In this document: one piece after another, positions 1-11,205 of the stretch
How positions within the stretch are numbered: the stretch's first letter is position 1
How the letters are laid out: each line of letters begins with the position of its first letter
NCBI GenBank assembly: GCA_028753945.1
Contig: JAPNXP010000002.1
Span: forward strand, 12,648,001 to 12,712,000
Source: Hexactinellida sp. DTS-2022
Lineage: Eukaryota; Porifera; Hexactinellida
Reading direction: 5' to 3'
Length of the DNA stretch: 64,000 nt
The notes under the pieces: generated by a model
Seen by the model: the letters and a program-made list of their open reading frames with translations, nothing else
Told to the model about the DNA's origin: nothing
The model's database searches: none
Program-made: the position numbers and the translations under genes

Positions 1-697
1 TTATTGGTTTCATGAACTTTTTCTTCTAAGTCTTAGCCTGACCAATCTGACAACATATTTCATTCTCCCGTATGGTAATGTACCTGGTATCAAACGCAGC
101 GATTTCCGAGCATCTCGATGCTGTGGCTATTGGAACCAATGTTGCAACTTTTCCTGAAAGGAATTTTAGTCCAGGCTTATCAGTTTTAAGGTATTCCAAT
201 AGAGGGTTTATGTCCCATGTGTGGGAGTAACGTGGTTTCTTTGGTTGCATGTTTCCTATGCCCTTAATTAGTCGAGAGATCAAAGGGTCTCTTGGTATAA
301 CATTAGCCATCTCCAGGGATTCGAAAATAGTTGTCAATGATGACCGAATGGTAGCTAGCCAACTAGCAGATTTTCCTGAATCGAATATGTCAGTTAGGAA
401 GGTGACTACCTCTTCTAAAGTAGGGTCCAATGGAGATTTGTGCCTCTCAGTGCACCAGTGTACCCATATTCTCCAACATGAACCATATGTTTTGAGTGTT
501 GACTTGCTCCACGATCGGAGGATAATTTCTGTTAGATCTAGCTGAAATCCCTCTGTTTTGGAGGAGTTCCCTGAAATCAAGCAGGCTAGCATTTGCATGC
601 GCTTGCTCAATGTTTGAGGGTGGCTTTCCCCGTTCCTGTTCGTGAGTAGTGGCAGGATCTGAGGCAGGAGAGTCGGTGGTTGTATAAGCAATTGCAA
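1..697 (-). pseudogene. DIRS-type tyrosine recombinase, fragment
   Basis: Minus-strand reading gives about 223 residues ending at the window edge. An alpha-helical, SAM-like core-binding region (motif WSKSTLKTYGSCWRIWVHWC) is followed by the start of the catalytic domain with ASRCSEI, which holds the first catalytic Arg of tyrosine recombinases. The remaining catalytic residues (second Arg, final Tyr) would lie left of base 1. In DIRS retroelements this enzyme replaces the integrase and inserts a circular DNA intermediate. It lies downstream of RT and RNase H relics on the same strand, the expected DIRS order. It could be a Ngaro-type rather than a DIRS1-type element; terminal repeats would decide and are not in view. 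Confidence 0.8.
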
Positions 698-739
698 AAG
701 GAGAGGCCACCAGGGTCTGCTCGTCCAAAATGGGACTAC

Positions 740-1364
740 TATGATTGCTACCTCTAACTTCTCCTCGGAAATTTTGGAGTGTGCGTCCGATTAAGATCAT
801 CGGTGGGAAGAGGTAGAGTACACCCAGATATTTCCATTTCAGGGTGAAGGCATTCACTGCCCATGCCTCTGGGTCTGGTCTCCAGTGACAAATTTGTCTA
901 GCTGAGTGTTCAGGCGAGAGGCAAATAGGTCTATGGCTGGGACTACATTGAAATGTTTCACAATTTTGTTGAAAATTTGGTGATGTAGGCGCCAATCGCT
1001 TTCGTCCCCGATCCTTGAGGCGAGAGAGGGTGTCGGCTGTGGTATTCTCTTTGCCTGGAATATATTCCGCAGTGACCAATGTTTGTTTCTGCATTGTGTA
1101 GGTTAGTATCTCTATCGCAAGATTGCAGAGTTTCAGAGAGTGGGTTCCTCCGTATTTGTTGAGAAACCTCAGTGCAGTTATGTTGTCTGTTTGGATCAGA
1201 GTGTGGGTTCCTGGTTTCGCATAAAGTTTGATTCCAAAGAATGCTGCTTTCAGCTCTAGGAAATTGATATGCTGTTGTTTCTCTTCCTGAGACCAGCTGC
1301 CTGAGGCTTTGTCCTCCTGACAGGCTGCACCCCAGCCTGTCAGTGAGGAGTCTGTCTGAATCAT
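740..1364 (-). pseudogene. DIRS element RNase H and following region
   Basis: The reading begins with IQTDSSLTGWGAAC, the first catalytic Asp of a DIRS/Gypsy RNase H. It continues with INFLELKAAFFGI (catalytic Glu), IQTDNITALRFLN (second Asp) and PGKENTTADTLSR (C-terminal Asp region). Downstream the reading drifts out of frame: the expected DLFASRLNT motif is in another frame near 895-930, and DPEAWAVNAF returns after a 1-base shift. At least one frameshift therefore disables it. It lies between the RT (1490-1918) and the recombinase (1-697). Confidence 0.8.
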
Positions 1365-1489
1365 GATGTCTATTTCGGGTCTCAGGATGGGTTTTGAGTT
1401 CCACAGGTGACTTTCTTCTATCCACTATAGCAAGTCTAGGATAGCTGCCTGACTGAGAGACAGCATTTGGTGGTAGTTGTTCTCGTTTG

Positions 1490-1918
1490 CTAGAGCTTCG
1501 ATCTGGTCGAATTGAAGATGTCGATAGAAAAGGGGGCCGTAGGGATGGCCACTTTTGCAAAAATCAGTAGACCAAATAGTGCTGATAGTTCGCGTAGAGA
1601 ACAGTGCTCTTTGACACTCAAATGCCGACATTGAGTTTTGATTCGTGTCATCGTTTTCCGGGGAACCCGAAAGACCATATGTATGGAATCTAACTCGATC
1701 CCCAGGAATTGCAGGATTTGTTGTGGTGTGGTGACGGATTTCTCCCGATTGACTCTGAATCCCAAGGCCTGTAACAAGTTCAGCGTGGTCGCTAAGTGCT
1801 GTAACAGGAGGGATTGGGTCGTGGCCGTCAGAAGCATGTCGTCGAAGTAGACGATCATTTTTATTCCGTGTGAACGGATAATTGAAAGAGGTCTGTTGCG
1901 TAGGATTCTGACCCGCAA
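1490..1918 (-). pseudogene. DIRS reverse transcriptase, 5'-truncated
   Basis: The C-terminal half of a reverse transcriptase, with the active-site box YFDDMLL followed by LGFRVNREKS and FLGIEL, typical of DIRS/Gypsy-type RT palm and thumb. The fingers region and gag are missing: homology stops near 1925, and unrelated sequence with a plus-strand integrase gene begins by 2063. Overlapping frames show a frameshift near 1500, where the thumb passes to the RNase H region. Confidence 0.8.
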
Positions 1919-2062
1919 GTCGCAATTTAATTTTTGTGTAATCTGTGTTCTATCCCTAGTATCTCGGTTACTTATAAAAAAGCTACTTTCTAATATTTTA
2001 CTTACACTAATTTTATTATTGTTTCTAGATTTTCAACTTCAAATTTGACATTGACGATCATT

Positions 2063-4536
2063 ATGGATGCGAGCGAGTATCAGACAGTTCTTGGATACCT
2101 CCAGACGCAAGAGATTCCTAGCGAAATCAAGAATGATCGCTATAAGAAGAAGAATTTTATCAGGAAGTGCAAGGGGATTTGCGTTCAAGACCAAAAACTG
2201 ATGAAGGTAATAATTTCTCAAATTATTTTCAGATGGTATTTCTAATCAATATTTATTTAGAGCCTGAGGAAGAAGAACGGAACCTTGAAATACCTCGAGA
2301 TTCCAATTGACACAGAAATCAATGACATTATTGGCTTCTACCACAATGTCACTCACCCCGGAATCAATACTACTCTTGACGGGATTCGAAACAAATACGA
2401 TTGGAGTGGCATTTACAACGACATCGGGGAATTTGTAAGCTATCTTTTCGCATTGATTTCAATAGTATTCATTTTTAATTAGTGTTCGTCATTTAGATCA
2501 AAACTTGCCATACGTGCCAGACTTCTGCCGCTCTGTTACCTCAGCCTCAGCGCGAACTCCAGCCCATCGCCCCTCCAGAGGAACCGTGGTATCATTGCGG
2601 CATATATCTTGTCTGCAATATGTCCCGCACAGCATTTGGATTTCAGCATATTTTGGTAATCGTATGCTACTTGAGCAAATTTGTAATCGCCAGACCCCTC
2701 AAATCCAAGACATCAAGGGAAATATTGGACTGTCTACAGGATATCTATCTATCATTTGGTGTACCCAAAATCCTGCAACATGATCAAGGAACTGAATTCT
2801 CAAGCAAGGTATATTCTAATGCAGTTTTGATGCTTTCCAAATTGTGAATATTATCGTTAGTTATTAATATATTCTCTACTAATAATATAATATATAGAAT
2901 GAATAACTATGTACTACCTTCATGAACAAATAATGTGTTTATCTACAAATGCATACAATGTGTTTATTTACAAATGCATACAAATACTTCGACATAAGTA
3001 CAATTTCATTGGATTTGTGAGAGTGGTGGCGTGTACTTGAGTAGCTGACTTAAATTCATTTTAATAATACTGTTCCTTCAGGAATTTCAGGATTTCCACA
3101 AGAAATTAAATGTCGACACCCGAAGAACCACTGCCTACCACCCGCAGAATAACGGACTTGTAGAAGCTCACAATAAAATTTTGAAAACGTAAGTTCTGTA
3201 ATTAACTAATAATTCTTAAAAATTAAATAACCAACAAATTATTTACTTAATCATTTTATTGAATGTTGAAATTATATTCCCAATTAATTACTAAATATAA
3301 TAATTATAATAATCAGGGAATTAAAGGTTCACAAACGAACCTATTGATCTTGAACTGGACGAACTGAATGAACTGAACGAACGCTGGCACTGGTATTGAA
3401 TTTAATGTGAACGTAAACAAACTGAACGTGCGTCAATTTGAGATGGGTTTATTGAGTCCATTCGTGAACCTTACATTCTCCTGATAATAATATTTATTCT
3501 TCAAAACTAGCCATAATTAAGTTAATTTTATTAAAATAGCTTAAATTTCCAATATTATTCCAAACGCTTAAAATTCAATGCTTACAATAATTATTAAGCC
3601 TTGAATTTGATTTGTCCGTTGTTTTAGAAAAATTAACCATATGATGTGCAATGGGGACAAAGAATGGGTAGATAAATTACAGCCAGCAGTACTAGCAGCC
3701 AATACTCAGACTAAACGATCCACAGGCTACACACCATTTTATCTCATGTTCGGTAGAGATTTCGATTCCTCTAATCTACTCAATCTTATCACCTCTCCAA
3801 ATAACCCCGACTTCAAATCACCAACAATTATTGAAACAAAAACAGAATTAGCCCACCCGAATATTACTCCAATGGACATTGATGAAATTACAGATCCTTA
3901 CGAACTCCAAAATAACGATAACGAATGGGCAGAAACAATTGCAGCAACTCGTAAGACGGACAGTAAAAATGCAAGACAAAACATCAAAGATGAGTAAAAA
4001 GTCCAAAAGAAAACCTACGACCGAAAAGTCAAACGCAATAGGTGTGTTGATACGTCTTACTATGTTTCACTTTGCTATTGTAATTCTAATAAAAATTTTT
4101 TAGAATTCCTTACATATTTCAAATGTATTGTGTTTATTGTTGTTTCCGAGATAACATCTTACGAAACATAATGAGTCGGTAATACTATCATGTGATGTCT
4201 AATAATAGTAACCTTAGGTATTTGAATGTGTTATTGTTATTGCGAAAGTTCTGGGTTCAATTACGCAAAACCCGAACTTCTTATTGTGCAATTCATTGAG
4301 TGTACTGCTTTAGGTCAGAATTTGAAGAAGGAGATCAGGTTATAGTACACAATATCAAGAAAGCAAAGAGACTCCCAGGAACAAAAGAAGCAAAGAAATA
4401 CTTAGGCCCAAATTCAGTAGAGAAAGTAACACCAAGCCACCTCCTAGCACGAAAAGATCCCAACAGCACAAAAGTAACAAAATTACCTCTCCATCTCTCT
4501 CGAAAATATTTCCCTCGCAAACAACCGGTAAGTTAA
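2063..4536 (+). pseudogene. Multi-exon Ginger/GIN1-like integrase gene, catalytically altered
   Basis: Six exons join in phase: 2063-2206, 2261-2434, 2497-2808, 3082-3188, 3628-4041 and 4314-4536, all with GT-AG introns. The product of about 457 residues has an integrase HHCC zinc domain (H76, H80, C110, C113) and an rve core. Tyr143 (GIYLV) sits where the first catalytic Asp belongs; Asp202 (HDQGTEF) and Glu238 (NNGLVE) keep DD35E spacing. A basic C-terminal region follows (FEEGDQVIVHNIKKAK). A TAA at 3995 interrupts exon 5, but GA|GTAAAA at 3994 is a phase-compatible alternative donor that would skip it. A strong GTAAGT at 4529 suggests a further exon may exist. No gag or RT is attached, so a Ginger DNA transposon or a GIN1/KRBA2-like host gene fits better than an LTR element. 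Strand transfer is probably dead. Confidence 0.75.
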
Positions 4537-4907
4537 AAACTGAACTCTACTAGAGCTCATCAGAGATAATCGCGTGTCTATCATATTCTGAGAGTAATTG
4601 AATTGGTGAGTCTGGATCGTAAGGATCGTCCATAATGTAAGTAGAGTAATTTGCGCTAGAAGCTGGAGTACCTCCTAGTGAAGCCTATATATAGTCCAGT
4701 TGTTTACAATCGATGTGGGTGTTCCACACAATCCTGATTAAAAGTAAAGAGTAAAATTTGCTGTCAAGGAACACTATCCAAATATATGTCATTGTCTGGC
4801 GGAGCCATGAAGTAGAATTCCAGCTGGCTTCTAATTAATTGAGTATTATTATTCAATGGATTAAATTAAATTAAATAATACAGTACATATTGGATATAGT
4901 GATAATG
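4537..4907. other. Intergenic, nothing recognised
   Basis: AT-rich sequence between the integrase gene and a hAT MITE. I see no coding motif, RNA gene or terminal repeat. Confidence 0.5.
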
Positions 4908-4915
4908 GTGGGGAC

Positions 4916-5363
4916 CAGAGTGGACCATGGGTCGATGGGTCATGGGTCATGGGTCAGATGGGTCACCTAAATCGATGGGTCAGATGGGTCACCTAAATCG
5001 ATGGGTCAGATGGGTCATGGGTCACGGCTCCGTGACCCATGACCCATGACCCATTTGGAATTTCAATGTATTCTTCAGTTAAAATACGAATCACTCATCA
5101 TAATCATTATTAATATAACATTGATGTGCATTGAAAGACTAAACATATTCGACATTGCAACAAGTATGTTTGTTGAGGTAATTTATACTGTTATTCTGTT
5201 ATTCTGTTAATGTTACAGTATAGTATATAGATATTTAAAATTGTGTGATGGGTCAATGGGTCACTCGATGGGTCATGGGTCAATGGGTCAATGGGTCATG
5301 GGTCAGAAATGGGATGGGTCAGATGGGTCATGGGTCACCAATGTTGACCCATGGTCCACTCTG
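4916..5363. mobile_element. hAT MITE, GGGTCA family, copy 1
   Basis: 448 bp with inverted ends CAGAGTGGACCATGGGTC / complement, flanked by an exact 8-bp duplication GTGGGGAC (4908-4915 and 5364-5371), the hAT signature. Both subterminal regions are packed with ATGGGTCA units, in direct and inverted orientation, likely transposase-binding repeats; a short inverted pair around GGCTCCGTG could form a hairpin. No coding capacity; the short ORFs across it are repeat artefacts. A second copy lies at 43969-44381. Confidence 0.93.
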
Positions 5364-5379
5364 GTGGGGACATCTGATT

Positions 5380-5760
5380 TGTGGACAAATTATCACTATA
5401 TCCAATATATCACTATATCCATTATATCACTATATCCACAGTATCACCGCATCTAATATATGACTGTATACATTGTCAATACTTATATTCTGAAAAGAAT
5501 AATCAAATTCCTTATCAAATTCAAGTGGTAACGATATTTATACTGTAAAATATGAAATTATGGAACCAAGGAAGGTAAAAAATCCAACATTCTTGTGTAA
5601 TCTGTACGCAAATTATCACTATATCCAATAATGATATCACTATAACCAATAAAATTTGTATGGGATTTGCTCGGGGACGCACATAAAGCTGCAAAATTAT
5701 CACTCTATCCAATATATTACTATATCCATGATCAATATATCTATTATGTACTGTATAAGG
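5380..5760. repeat. Degenerate tandem repeat TATCACTATATCCA
   Basis: About a dozen scattered, imperfect copies of a unit near TATCACTATATCCAAT in two blocks (5386-5450 and 5617-5735). No coding signal. 5761-6380 is unannotated AT-rich DNA. Confidence 0.7.
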
Positions 5761-6389
5761 AATTTGTTGACACAACTCAACCAACCGTGGATAACATTGT
5801 TAAATAAATTAATAATATATTTTATTATCAATACATAATGAATGAATGGCATTAAACTCTTGATGGTTTATGATAGAAACTAACTGGAAATTTATCTACC
5901 ATTCCTTTTTCCGGTAACAACTTGATAAATGGGTCTAACGAAACAGATTGAGGCGTTTATTTCATGTCGAATAAAATGATTTTGTATACCATATATGGAA
6001 GTGTCATGTGGCACAATTAGATGACGTATGCAAAAGTGAAAATTTCCCTAGAGCTTAGTTCTAACTTCCGGACACCAACAGCGGTTGATTTTATATGCTC
6101 TTACCTGGATTACTAATATATAACAAATGTATTTATACCCCTGATAAAATACAGATGCCATGTGGTTTAGGGGGCTTTTGACCGATTTTTCGAGAGATTA
6201 AAGGGGACATTTTGAGTTGTCCTGACAAAAACATACAATATTAATATTCCAGAGTAATTCTAAACGACTAATTATGAACATAATTTCCTTAGAAAAGTCC
6301 GTTTGGATCTTTTTGAAGACCTTTGTTCAAACTTCCCATACAACTAGACTAAAACAAGGTAAAATTACCATAGCTCTCCTAACTCCCGC

Positions 6390-7905
6390 CCTCTAAGAGA
6401 TAACTTATATAAAAATCTGAAAATTTAATAGAACATGCTCATTCGACTATTTAGGCCTATTTACGCTTATATTCAATGTTAATCGTATATAAACCACACA
6501 CCAACCGCGAAGCGGTTGGTGTGTGGTTGTGTTCTGCCGCGAAGAGACCTAGCAAGCGAAGCGCGCTAGTATACTTCGAAACCTTGGTTATAATGCGTAT
6601 ATAGGCCTAATAGTAGAATTTAACAATGTGAAATTTTAGTGATGACGTGATCATGTGCTAATGAGCTAGCATATTGGTGATCTGGTGTGATCAACGTGTC
6701 CGCATCATTAATGTGCATGTTCTCAGGGCCGGATTAACCCATGGGCAACCGGGGCAACTGCCCTGGGGCCTCCACCACCAAAGGGCCTCAACCACCAAAG
6801 TTGTACTTCATTTTTCACTGGACAATTATAGTGGAAGGCAGGGGCGTAGGGCCCCAAGCCAAGGTGGGGGCTCCATAACTTCAGCTTCGATGAGTTTATA
6901 TTAATCCAACTAAGTTCCATTGGAGTCGTAAATACGAAGGATGGACCTTCGGGCCGCTCGGATAATGAATTATAGTCCGTCCATTTGCGACATTGTTGAA
7001 GGCTGGCTGTTCGGGCCTCCAGGCAAATAAAATCCTGGGCCTTATTTCGATATACTTTTTTGGTAGGTGTATTATCATTAATAATTGCCACTGTACAGGG
7101 ATTTAGCTCTTTTTGCTGTTCTATACATGCGTGCAGGGATTTAGTAAATCTGTCAGGGGTTTTTATTTTGGACAAAATTACTGATTGTGAGTCATTTGCA
7201 AAGAGATTAACTTGATTTATGTCAACCTTAATAAATATAAATAGCATTAATGTATTTCTTGCCATTATGTCTGCATTGAGAACATTAATGCAATGTCATA
7301 GCGTAATTCCTCTTTGTATAAGTGTAAAGAGATTCGTAAGATGAGCGAGCGAGAAAACCAGTTTCCCATAGATTTTTGCCTACTGAATAGTTGGCAGGTA
7401 TGAATTTACACGCAGTTTACCCTGACTTAGGGTAAAATTCGGGTAACTGGGTTGCCCCTCTGTTACGCCCGTACATTTCCGGGTCCCCGGGTGGTTTACG
7501 ACTCCTATGAACCTGGCAAATGATTACTAAATAACCTAATCATTAATAAAATGACGGAAATATCTATCTAAACAAAAATACAAAAATTAGCACATATTTA
7601 GACTATTAATAAAGAAATCTAATTGATCATTCTAACTTTTTCTACCCTTTCTAACTTTCCCCCCTAACTTAACTATTATTTCCTTCTATATTTCTAGACT
7701 ATTTCCTCCGAGGAGCACCAGTGGAGCACCAAATGGGGGCTCCATGGAGCCCCTGGAGCTCCCGTCAAATAAGCGCCTGGTTGGAAGGAGATAGGGGCCT
7801 CCACATTACTTGTTGCCCCAGGGCCTACACCTCTGTTAATCCGGCCCTGCATGTTCTATTAAGTTTTCAGATATTTATCTCTTAGAGGGTGCGAATTATG
7901 TGAGA
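6390..7905. repeat. Foldback repeat with CGAAGCG hairpin, split by a hAT MITE
   Basis: The left arm near 6392-6440 (CCCTCTAAGAGATAAC.. AATAGAACATGC) is the reverse complement of the right arm at 7850-7900, giving a palindromic element. Its centre holds the hairpin ACCAACCGCGAAGCGGTTGGT (about 6500-6525) followed by GCGAAGCGCGC. A related copy in opposite orientation lies at 9610-10010. A 1.1-kb hAT MITE is inserted at 6724. Confidence 0.7.
6724..7849. mobile_element. Non-autonomous hAT element
   Basis: 1126 bp with ends CAGGGCCGGATTAAC / GTTAATCCGGCCCTG and exact 8-bp duplication CATGTTCT (6716-6723, 7850-7857). The 180-codon minus-strand ORF at 6723-7265 resembles the ends of decayed hAT elements but shows no RNase H or dimerisation motif, so I do not call a gene. 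Inserted in the foldback repeat 6390-7905. Confidence 0.93.
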
Positions 7906-8286
7906 TTAAGTGAATTTTCAGGGTTCTCGAAATGTGACAATGACGTCATAACTTGTCGAGGTGTGAGAAATTTTGAGTGGAAACCTCAACTTGTTGGCGG
8001 GTGCCAAAAGTTACCCCTATATGCCAAAAATCACATTTGGAAACTGAAAACTTAAAAGCTTTTTCAATTATAAAATTGGAGCCTCTCAGACTCAAGTTAA
8101 AACCCAGAGATCGCGACGTTCCAGTCCTTATCTAAAGGAATCTATGGCTCCTATATACGTATATACATATACGGAATATGATTTCCCATAATTGTATTAA
8201 ATCATGACTTATGAGTAGATTAAATTATTTGTCTAAGAAAGTCCGTTTTATGGAAACTAGGTTGCTAACACCAAATACGAACTTAC
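7906..8286. other. Intronic/repeat sequence after mannosidase exon 2
   Basis: The outer part of the foldback repeat family (shared with 9614-9740 in inverse orientation, motif GGCATATAGGGGTAACTTTT), then AT-rich DNA up to the splice donor of mannosidase exon 2. No further mannosidase exon was found between here and base 1. Confidence 0.5.
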
Positions 8287-8477
8287 CTGTGATGCTCTAC
8301 CTAGAATAGGGGGAACATGCCCAGTCTTAGCGATAGGTTTTAATTCATTCTGTCCGAAGGCATACGTCTCATAACCACTCCAAGCATGCTGCATCATCCT
8401 TTGTACAAATTCTTTCTTATACTCTGTTGTTTCTTTGATCGTCTCTGTAACATCAAGAGGTGGAGGTAGTACTTTTT
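8287..8477 (-). CDS. Golgi alpha-1,2-mannosidase (GH47), exon 2
   Basis: A 191-nt exon with acceptor TTGTTTAG| before 8477 and donor CAG|GTAAGT after 8287. The translation includes YKKEFVQRMMQHAWSGYETY and AFGQNELKPIAKTGH. This matches the conserved start of the class I (GH47) alpha-mannosidase catalytic domain, where animal MAN1A-type enzymes have a KEMMKHAW..Y..YAWG.NEL.P motif. The family trims Man9 to Man5 N-glycans in the Golgi. Its first base completes the codon left by exon 1 (11575-11206), and the exon ends in phase 0. The next exon, expected to carry the DALDTLYIM region, is not found to the left. It is flanked by inverted repeat copies (about 6.4-8.0 kb and 9.6-10.0 kb). Confidence 0.88.
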
Positions 8478-8842
8478 CTAAACAATTGTGAATCTTCGTT
8501 AAAAGATAGTGTAACGTAATATTTTGAAAGATATACAGAAGAACACGTATAATCCGACAATTTGAAATCCGACATCCCAACGGTGTCGGATTAGACAGGT
8601 TCTACTGCAGATAGAAATTTCTTGTCCATATTATATTTCTTTATCGGTGGAGAATTCACATTAAAGTATGTAGTATATTTATGTGTAGTATTTAGTACAG
8701 TAAATTATTATCCACCTATAACGAATATCCGGAATTTCATTCTTTAATGAATAGTTCATGAATAATTCATTGTGACGAAATACTAATTATGAATTATTCG
8801 AAACAAAAAAGAAATTCAGTGTAGCGAGGAAAATTATTAATA

Positions 8843-9154
8843 CAGTACACCCTCGCTAATCCGAACCCTCGCTAATCCGAACAAGAGAAACCAAAATATT
8901 CTTTTAATAAATGTGGGAAAAAATCGTAAATTGCAATGGAAGTATAAAAATAAGCTAGCAAGTATTTTAAGAAGTAAACTAGATGTTTAGTGCGGATTAA
9001 CAAGGTTTGTACAAGTTTGAGTCGAATTATCGAGATTCTCGTTTATAGATGCCCATAGAAAATGCATTACTTCACTAATTCGAATGAATTCACTAATCGG
9101 AACAGAAGATTTTTGAATCGGAACACCTCTGTTCGGATTAGCGAGGGTGTACTG
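8843..9154. mobile_element. pogo/Tigger-type MITE, CAGTACACCCTCGC family
   Basis: 312 bp with ends CAGTACACCCTCGCTAATCC and its complement, flanked by TA on both sides (8841-8842, 9155-9156), the Tc1/mariner-pogo signature. Internally non-coding. A second copy is at 23785-24114. It sits in intron 1 of the mannosidase gene. Confidence 0.92.
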
Positions 9155-9407
9155 TAATCGAAATTGAGGCAGGATTTAAGATAGTCGTGAATTGTTAATA
9201 TTAATACAAATTCAAAATCAAATAATTATGAAATCCATTAATAATTATTAATGAATAATTATCAATTGAATTATCCATTTCGAGAGCAAGAATTAAGAAT
9301 TATCTCAACATTATTGATTGATGATTAGATGTTTGGTTTGTCTTTACACCAAAGGGTGCCCGGATCTGGGAGGTCCAGATGACGGAGATTTAGCGCATAT
9401 ATATAAA

Positions 9408-9565
9408 CAGTGTAAGCCGCTTAATCGCGACGCTTCGGGAGTAGGCATTTAGTCCCGTTTATTCGGTTCTCCCGATTAACCGATATACTTTATACAATTT
9501 GATACGAATTGATTTCCAAAGCCTCGTCCGAATAACCGAATTTCCCGAATAAGCGGCTTCCACTG
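9408..9565. mobile_element. Short pogo-like MITE
   Basis: 158 bp with ends CAGTGTAAGCCGCTTAATCG and ..GCGGCTTCCACTG; TA on the right, mutated to AA on the left. Non-coding. Related ends occur at 37474-37611. Confidence 0.75.
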
Positions 9566-9609
9566 TATTTGTTTGTATGTAACGAGTTGATTGAAGAAAC
9601 GGGACAGAT

Positions 9610-10010
9610 CTTATTTTTGGCATATAGGGGTAACTTTTGGCGTCCGACACAATTTTAGGGATCCGCCCCTAAATTTCTCACACCTCGGCAAGTTATGACG
9701 TAATTGTCACATTTAAGAAGCAGTATAATTCACTTTATCGCACATAAGCACCCACTAAGAGATAAAACTGAAAATTTAATAGAGCATGCCATTAATGATC
9801 GCGGACACGCCAGATTGTCAATATGCTTATTCACTTTATGACGTAATCAATAAAAATTCACATTGTCAAATTTGCTTTTTAGGCCTAATTACACTTTATA
9901 ATCAATGTTAGAAGTATATAAACCACATACCAACCGCATAGCGGGTGGTGTGTGTTTGTTTCTGTCGCGAAGCGACCTAGTAAGCGAATCGCGCTAGTAC
10001 ATATAAAACA
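9610..10010. repeat. Inverted copy of the 6.4-8.0 kb repeat
   Basis: From GGCATATAGGGGTAACTTTT at 9617 onward this matches the reverse complement of 8035 down to about 6600, including the CTAAGAGATAAAACTG and GGACACGCCAGAT blocks, and ends with a GTCGCGAAGCGACC hairpin near 9966. With the left copy it brackets mannosidase exon 2. Confidence 0.75.
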
Positions 10011-10188
10011 CCCATTATTGTACTTTCTAGTAAGTATATTTATATATTCTGACAATTTTGATATTACTGATGCGAAGCAATCTACCGTTGATCATTTCTG
10101 CTAGAGTAGAGCCATCGAAAATATTTGTTTTGTAGAACTTGAAAGTTCAGACTGGATTTATTAGAAATGCAGTATAATCTTATAAGTA

Positions 10189-10390
10189 CAGTAGAACCTC
10201 GTTAGTACGAACACGGTTAACACGAATTTCCGGATAAGACGGATAAGACGGATAAGACACACAAGCAGTTTCCACAAAATAAGGTCCCTACAATGGCTAT
10301 TCAATTGGTATCACTCAGGTTAATACGAATTCCGGATACTACGAACAAATTTTTACCGTCCGCTGGTGTCGTATTAACGAGGTTCTACTG
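10189..10390. mobile_element. pogo-like MITE, CAGTAGAACCTCG family
   Basis: 202 bp with ends CAGTAGAACCTCGTTAGTAC and AACGAGGTTCTACTG, TA on both flanks (10187-10188, 10391-10392). Non-coding. Fragments of the same family occur near 12360-12424, 38846-38900, 42125-42195 and 51660-51912. Confidence 0.88.
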
Positions 10391-10392
10391 TA

Positions 10393-11205
10393 TTATGTTA
10401 TGATTTGTCAATTAGACCCCATTTATAGGTCAATTTGTATGGTGATCATAACTCCTTGAAATTTACGGTCCCCAATTCCTCATTTTCCCGCTAATAAAAC
10501 GTTAATTGGTATGGAAATGAACGAATATGGACCAAAATTTCCCGACTAATAGAGGATCAAATAAATTAGGATTATCGGAGTTGTACTGTATACAGTATTT
10601 AGGCGGATACTTGAGTTAAACTCTACTTAATCAACTACGATATTGTATTTGTAACATAATTATAATTTTGTTTCTTGAATAGCAGGCCTTTGACATGCTC
10701 CACCCTCGTGAACAACGGGCCTGCAGTATTCTTAAATTAATTCTATTATAATTATAAATAAATTTCAATTAATTCTGGAAGACTCAGCGCCCCAATAATT
10801 TCCAGTGTCCGCCACAGCCACGAATAAATAAGTATTTATATATTATACTTAATTGAATTTCAATTTAAAGTGAAAATAAAGTTGGATTTTTTTATTTATA
10901 CCTTGGATCTCAGGGAATTCGCTTAATTTACTGAGTATACTCAAGAAAAGTAATACGTACACAATAATTAAATTATATTTTTATCGAGTCAATCATTCCA
11001 TTAAGGATATCCTAATTTAGAATGAGAAGTTAGCGACAGTCAAACCTCTCAATAGTGAACAGATTCAGTAGTCCCATAATGTTGCTCATTGTATTTGAGT
11101 TGTTCAATAACCAAAGCTTCTTATTAAAAGGTATAATCATTTGTGAAAGGAACTATAGGAAGTTTGACTGCATACGATAGTTAATAAATAAAATTGCTAA
11201 ATCAC
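10393..11205. other. Intron 1 of the mannosidase gene, remainder
   Basis: AT-rich intronic DNA. I see no exon, RNA gene or complete transposon; a CAGTCAAACCTCTC end-like motif at about 11038 may be a pogo MITE relic. Confidence 0.5.

Noticed and set aside
2261-4536. Endogenous retrovirus or LTR pol at the integrase locus
   Set aside because: No gag, protease or RT on either side and no LTRs; the coding is split by introns at conserved phases, which fits Ginger or GIN1-like genes.
5241-5463. ORFs with GSMGHGSMGQW repeats
   Set aside because: Translation of GGGTCA repeats in a hAT MITE.
6723-7265. 180-codon ORF as a gene
   Set aside because: Runs to the edge of a non-autonomous hAT element, lacks any transposase motif, and its last codons are the terminal repeat.
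8050-9600. Transposon that captured a mannosidase exon
   Set aside because: The bracketing inverted repeats look at first like TIRs, but the left copy is a self-contained foldback element and exon 2 splices in phase with exon 1 outside the repeats, so the exon is in its native gene.
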